This document shows positions 32,246-34,668 of a DNA stretch of 34,668 bases, one piece after another. The DNA comes from Chitinophagaceae bacterium (GTDB lineage: Bacteria; Bacteroidota; Bacteroidia; Chitinophagales; Chitinophagaceae), in the NCBI GenBank assembly GCA_947468255.1, contig CANIMM010000002.1, positions 1-34,668 on the forward strand, written 5' to 3'. The notes under the pieces are model-generated. The model made no database searches and was not told the DNA's origin. It saw only the letters and a program-made list of their open reading frames with translations. The translations under genes and the position numbers were made by a program. Numbering within the stretch: the first letter of the stretch is position 1; each line of letters starts with the position of its first letter.

Positions 32246-33205
32246 ATGCAAAAAGAGAAAATATTAGTAGTGGGAGCCTCTGGTCAAATCGGGGTAGAAC
32301 TTACCCTAGCCCTGAGAAAAATATATGGCAATGCGAATGTGCTGGCAAGTGATTTAAGAGAGGAAAATGAATTATTGAAGGGCACGGGACCATATGTTAG
32401 TTTGGATGTGATGAACAAGGAAATGCTGCATGTACAAGTGATTCGACAAAATATCACCCAGATCTATCTATTGGCAGCGATCTTGTCTGCTACGGGTGAA
32501 AAAAATCCCAACCTTGCTTGGAGTATCAATATGCAAAGTCTGCTTAATGTATTGGATATTGCCAAGGAAGAAAAAATCCACAAGGTATTTTGGCCTAGCT
32601 CCGTGGCAGTTTTTGGCCCTACATCGCCCAGGCAAAACTGCCCACAGCAAACCGTTATCGAGCCCATTACGGTGTACGGGATCAGTAAGTATGCCGGCGA
32701 ATTTTGGTGCAATTATTATCACCAACGTTGGGGAATAGACGTAAGAAGTATTCGTTATCCAGGATTAATTAGTTATAAAAGTGCACCCGGTGGGGGAACG
32801 ACCGATTATGCAATAGAAATATTTCATGAAGCGGTAGCAGAAAAAAAGTATCAATGTTTTTTAAAAGAGGATACCTATCTGCCGATGATGTATATGCCGG
32901 ATGCCATTCAGGCTACCATTGAATTGATGGAAGCACCAGAGGAAAAAATTAAGGCCCGCACTGCATATAATATTTCAGGCATGAGTTTTTCTCCTAAAGA
33001 AATTGCAGCCGAGATTAAAAAGTATATACCTGGGTTTTCAGTGAGCTATCAACCCGATTACCGTCAAGCGATTGCCGATAGTTGGCCACAAAGCATTGAC
33101 GATGCGGAGGCTAGAAATGATTGGGGCTGGAAGGAAGCGTATAATCTTGAGCGAATGACAAAAGATATGTTGGTAAATTTAGCACCTACCCAATTTGTAA
33201 AGTAG
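32246..33205 (+). CDS. L-threonine 3-dehydrogenase, short-chain (SDR) type
   Basis: 319 residues. Oxidises L-threonine to 2-amino-3-ketobutyrate with NAD+. Seen: nucleotide motif VVGASGQIGVELTLALR (10-26), ASDLREEN, catalytic serine in WPSSVAVFGPTSPR, Tyr/Lys in VYGISKYAGEFW, and RSIRYPGLISYKSAPGGGTTDYAI. This last wording is specific to the SDR threonine dehydrogenases known from Flavobacteria, Cupriavidus and animals, and separates it from UDP-glucose epimerases. The partner gene kbl is not in the window. It ends 15 bp from the convergent plsX. Confidence 0.88.
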   Translation: MQKEKILVVGASGQIGVELTLALRKIYGNANVLASDLREENELLKGTGPYVSLDVMNKEMLHVQVIRQNITQIYLLAAILSATGEKNPNLAWSINMQSLLNVLDIAKEEKIHKVFWPSSVAVFGPTSPRQNCPQQTVIEPITVYGISKYAGEFWCNYYHQRWGIDVRSIRYPGLISYKSAPGGGTTDYAIEIFHEAVAEKKYQCFLKEDTYLPMMYMPDAIQATIELMEAPEEKIKARTAYNISGMSFSPKEIAAEIKKYIPGFSVSYQPDYRQAIADSWPQSIDDAEARNDWGWKEAYNLERMTKDMLVNLAPTQFVK

Positions 33206-33220
33206 GAGGTATTGGATAGG

Positions 33221-34168
33221 CTATGTTTGCGAACTAAAAATGTCTTTCATTTTTTGCATCAAATCTTTGGCAATCATCCTCTCGGCTGTAAGAATCATAT
33301 TTTTAAAAGCAAGTGCATGTGAGATGCCATGTCCAATTACAACAGGTTTTGCAACCCCTAGGACCGGCACACCGCCATATACTTCAAAATTAAAACGTTC
33401 AAAATGTTCATCGTGTATTCCTCTACGTTGCACGAGATCGTAAACACTTTCTGCCAGTTTTAAGACTACATTACCAGTAAATCCCTCGCAAACCATCACA
33501 TCTGCCTTATCTATTAAGACATCTCTTCCTTCAATATTGCCAATGAAATTAATGTGCTTGTTTTCTTTCAGTAAAGGATAGGCTGCCTGGGTAAGTAGGT
33601 TACCTTTTCCTTCTTCCTCACCTAGGTTAATGAGCCCTACTTTTGGATTAGGGTAACCAAGAATATGTTCGGAATACAATGCGCCGAGGGTGGCAAATTG
33701 AGCCAAGTTTTCGGGTTTGCAATCTGAATTGATACCAGCGTCTACCAATAGACCAAGTTTGCCGTTCTCTCTAGGGATGTAGGCGCCAATAGTAGGTCGT
33801 GAAACGCCTTCTATTGCCTTAATGCTGAATAATGATCCCACCATCATGGCGCCGGTATTGCCAGCGCTAATAAATGCATCCGTTTTGCCGGAAGCTAGTA
33901 ATTCAAATCCGATGGCGATGGAGGATTGTGGTTTTTCACGAAGTGCCTTGGTAGGATGCTCTTGCATACCGATTACCTCAGCAGCATGCAGTACAGTGAT
34001 GGAGTCGGTAGGTATGGAATGTGCCAATAGCAACGCTTCCACGATGGCTTTGTCGCCAATCAGTGTTAGGGTTGTATTTTTATCTCCTTCGGCTATAAAA
34101 AGCGAAATACCTTTTACTGCTTCCAGCGGGGCATAATCGCCACCCATCATATCAAGGGCAATATTCAT
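33221..34168 (-). CDS. plsX: Phosphate acyltransferase PlsX
   Basis: 315 residues. Makes acyl-phosphate from acyl-ACP for phospholipid synthesis. Seen: start MNIALDMMGGDYAPLEAVKG, VIGMQEHPTKALREKPQSSI, DAFISAGNTGAMMVGS, RPTIGAYIPRENGKLGLLVDAG and VCEGFTGNVVLKLAES, all typical. It follows rpmF on the same strand. The usual next gene fabH is not downstream here; a convergent dehydrogenase gene follows instead. Confidence 0.97.
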   Translation of the reverse strand: MNIALDMMGGDYAPLEAVKGISLFIAEGDKNTTLTLIGDKAIVEALLLAHSIPTDSITVLHAAEVIGMQEHPTKALREKPQSSIAIGFELLASGKTDAFISAGNTGAMMVGSLFSIKAIEGVSRPTIGAYIPRENGKLGLLVDAGINSDCKPENLAQFATLGALYSEHILGYPNPKVGLINLGEEEGKGNLLTQAAYPLLKENKHINFIGNIEGRDVLIDKADVMVCEGFTGNVVLKLAESVYDLVQRRGIHDEHFERFNFEVYGGVPVLGVAKPVVIGHGISHALAFKNMILTAERMIAKDLMQKMKDIFSSQT

Positions 34169-34188
34169 GGTACATTCATTAAATAAAA

Positions 34189-34232
34189 AATTCTAAGTCA
34201 TAAATTCTTCATCGAATTTAGAACTTAGAATT
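34189..34232 (-). terminator. Hairpin between rpmF and plsX
   Basis: AATTCTAAGT (34189-34198) pairs with ACTTAGAATT (34223-34232), and inside it TAAATTC (34201-34207) pairs with GAATTTA (34214-34220). That gives 17 pairs with a 2x2 internal loop and a 6-base end loop. On the minus strand it is followed by TTTTTATTTAA. This is a likely partial terminator or attenuator that lets L32 be made in excess over PlsX. Confidence 0.65.
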
Positions 34233-34248
34233 CAGCATTTGAAAAATA

Positions 34249-34443
34249 TTATGCTTTTAGGGGCGCTTTTTCAGCTACCACTTGTCCTTTGTAGTATAAT
34301 TTGCCTTCACTAACATGTGCACGGTGACGTACATGTGTTTCTCCGGTTGTCTTATCCACGGTTAACGTAGTTTCGCTTGCTTTATAATGCGTCCTTCTTT
34401 TTGCGCTGCGTTGTTGCGAATGGCGTCGTTTGGGATTTGGCAT
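34249..34443 (-). CDS. rpmF: 50S ribosomal protein L32
   Basis: 64 residues. Starts MPNPKRRHSQQRSAKRRTHY, the L32 signature, and is strongly basic. The zinc-binding cysteines found in some L32 proteins are absent, as in the zinc-free form. It lies between the YceD-like gene and plsX, the usual order in many bacteria. Confidence 0.97.
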   Translation of the reverse strand: MPNPKRRHSQQRSAKRRTHYKASETTLTVDKTTGETHVRHRAHVSEGKLYYKGQVVAEKAPLKA

Positions 34444-34539
34444 ATGGGTAAATTTTAGTTGATATTAATTGATAATTGTTTTAACTGATATTTAAATCCG
34501 ATGGGTGATAAATAGTTTCCATTATTACCCATTGATTAT

Positions 34540-34668
34540 TTACTCTTCACTTTTAAACTTTTCCAGGCCTTTCCAAATGGTTTGGGCATTTCTGGCATCT
34601 TCACTAATCCTCATTTCCTTCAACTTTTCTAACGCTTCATTATTGCATTGGGGTCCACCCATTTCTTC
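34540..34668 (-). CDS. YceD/DUF177-family protein, C-terminal part (partial)
   Basis: Minus-strand frame open to the window end; the last 42 residues and a TAA stop are present. The piece contains GGPQCNNEALEKLKEMR and ends IWKGLEKFKSEE, the typical end of DUF177 proteins ('CN-E-LEKL ... W--L-KLK'). The gene order DUF177-rpmF-plsX supports it. Relatives are linked to 23S rRNA processing or ribosome assembly. Confidence 0.85.
   Translation of the reverse strand, partial: EEMGGPQCNNEALEKLKEMRISEDARNAQTIWKGLEKFKSEE

Noticed and set aside
32246..33205. UDP-glucose 4-epimerase
   Set aside because: The motifs WPSSVAVFGP and PGLISYKSAPGGGTTDY are those of the SDR threonine dehydrogenases.

Overview
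The window is AT-rich chromosomal DNA, very probably from a Bacteroidota of the Chitinophagaceae type. The support is: A/T-rich start regions without Shine-Dalgarno sequences, several '...AQ' signal peptides, a DUF4954 gene after glmS, a Bacteroidota-type putative porin, a threonine dehydrogenase of the short-chain type, and an L32 without zinc cysteines. I see no rRNA, tRNA, CRISPR array, transposase or phage gene. Family assignments rest on reading motifs, not on searches.

Layout. (1) 1-7960 (+): a tightly packed catabolic operon, cut at its 5' end. It holds a c-type-heme 'membrane-bound dehydrogenase'-type protein, a secreted ThuA-domain protein, a tagatose/psicose-3-epimerase-like TIM barrel, an MFS transporter, a second TIM barrel, a Gfo/Idh/MocA oxidoreductase and a secreted DUF1080 (3-keto-disaccharide hydrolase family) protein. 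This mix fits glycoside breakdown through 3-keto intermediates, with parts on both sides of the inner membrane. (2) 8184-10194 (-): an Nramp-like transporter with altered metal ligands and a second DUF1080 protein. (3) 10468-14879: sucC (-), then purine nucleoside phosphorylase and a porin (+, 3-bp gap). (4) 14980-17161: an 18-codon ORF overlapping a TlpA-like thioredoxin gene (+), facing a parvulin and a transglutaminase-like protein that lacks its catalytic cysteine (-). (5) 17550-21608 (+): glmS and a DUF4954 left-handed beta-helix protein. (6) 21637-25257: an AraC regulator (-) divergent from a sodium:solute symporter and a DapA/NanA-family lyase (+), a self-contained uptake and catabolism module of unknown substrate. 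(7) 25369-31994: mgtE (-), a small SET protein (+), an IolW/YdgJ-like oxidoreductase (-), a small membrane protein (-), aconitase (-) and a PspC-like protein (+). (8) 32246-34668: threonine dehydrogenase (+) facing the conserved YceD(DUF177)-rpmF-plsX row (-), cut at the window end.

The most unusual non-coding structure is a pair of intergenic elements (7960-8190 and 27330-27487). Both lie between convergent genes and are built from the 7-base units GGTGAAT and GGTCAAT. In each, inverted terminal arms start exactly at the two stop codons. The four gene ends involved therefore all run straight into the same kind of array, read in the sense direction of each gene. Other repeats are a degenerate 'AATCTGCGG' family at 10242-10401 and several hairpin terminators.
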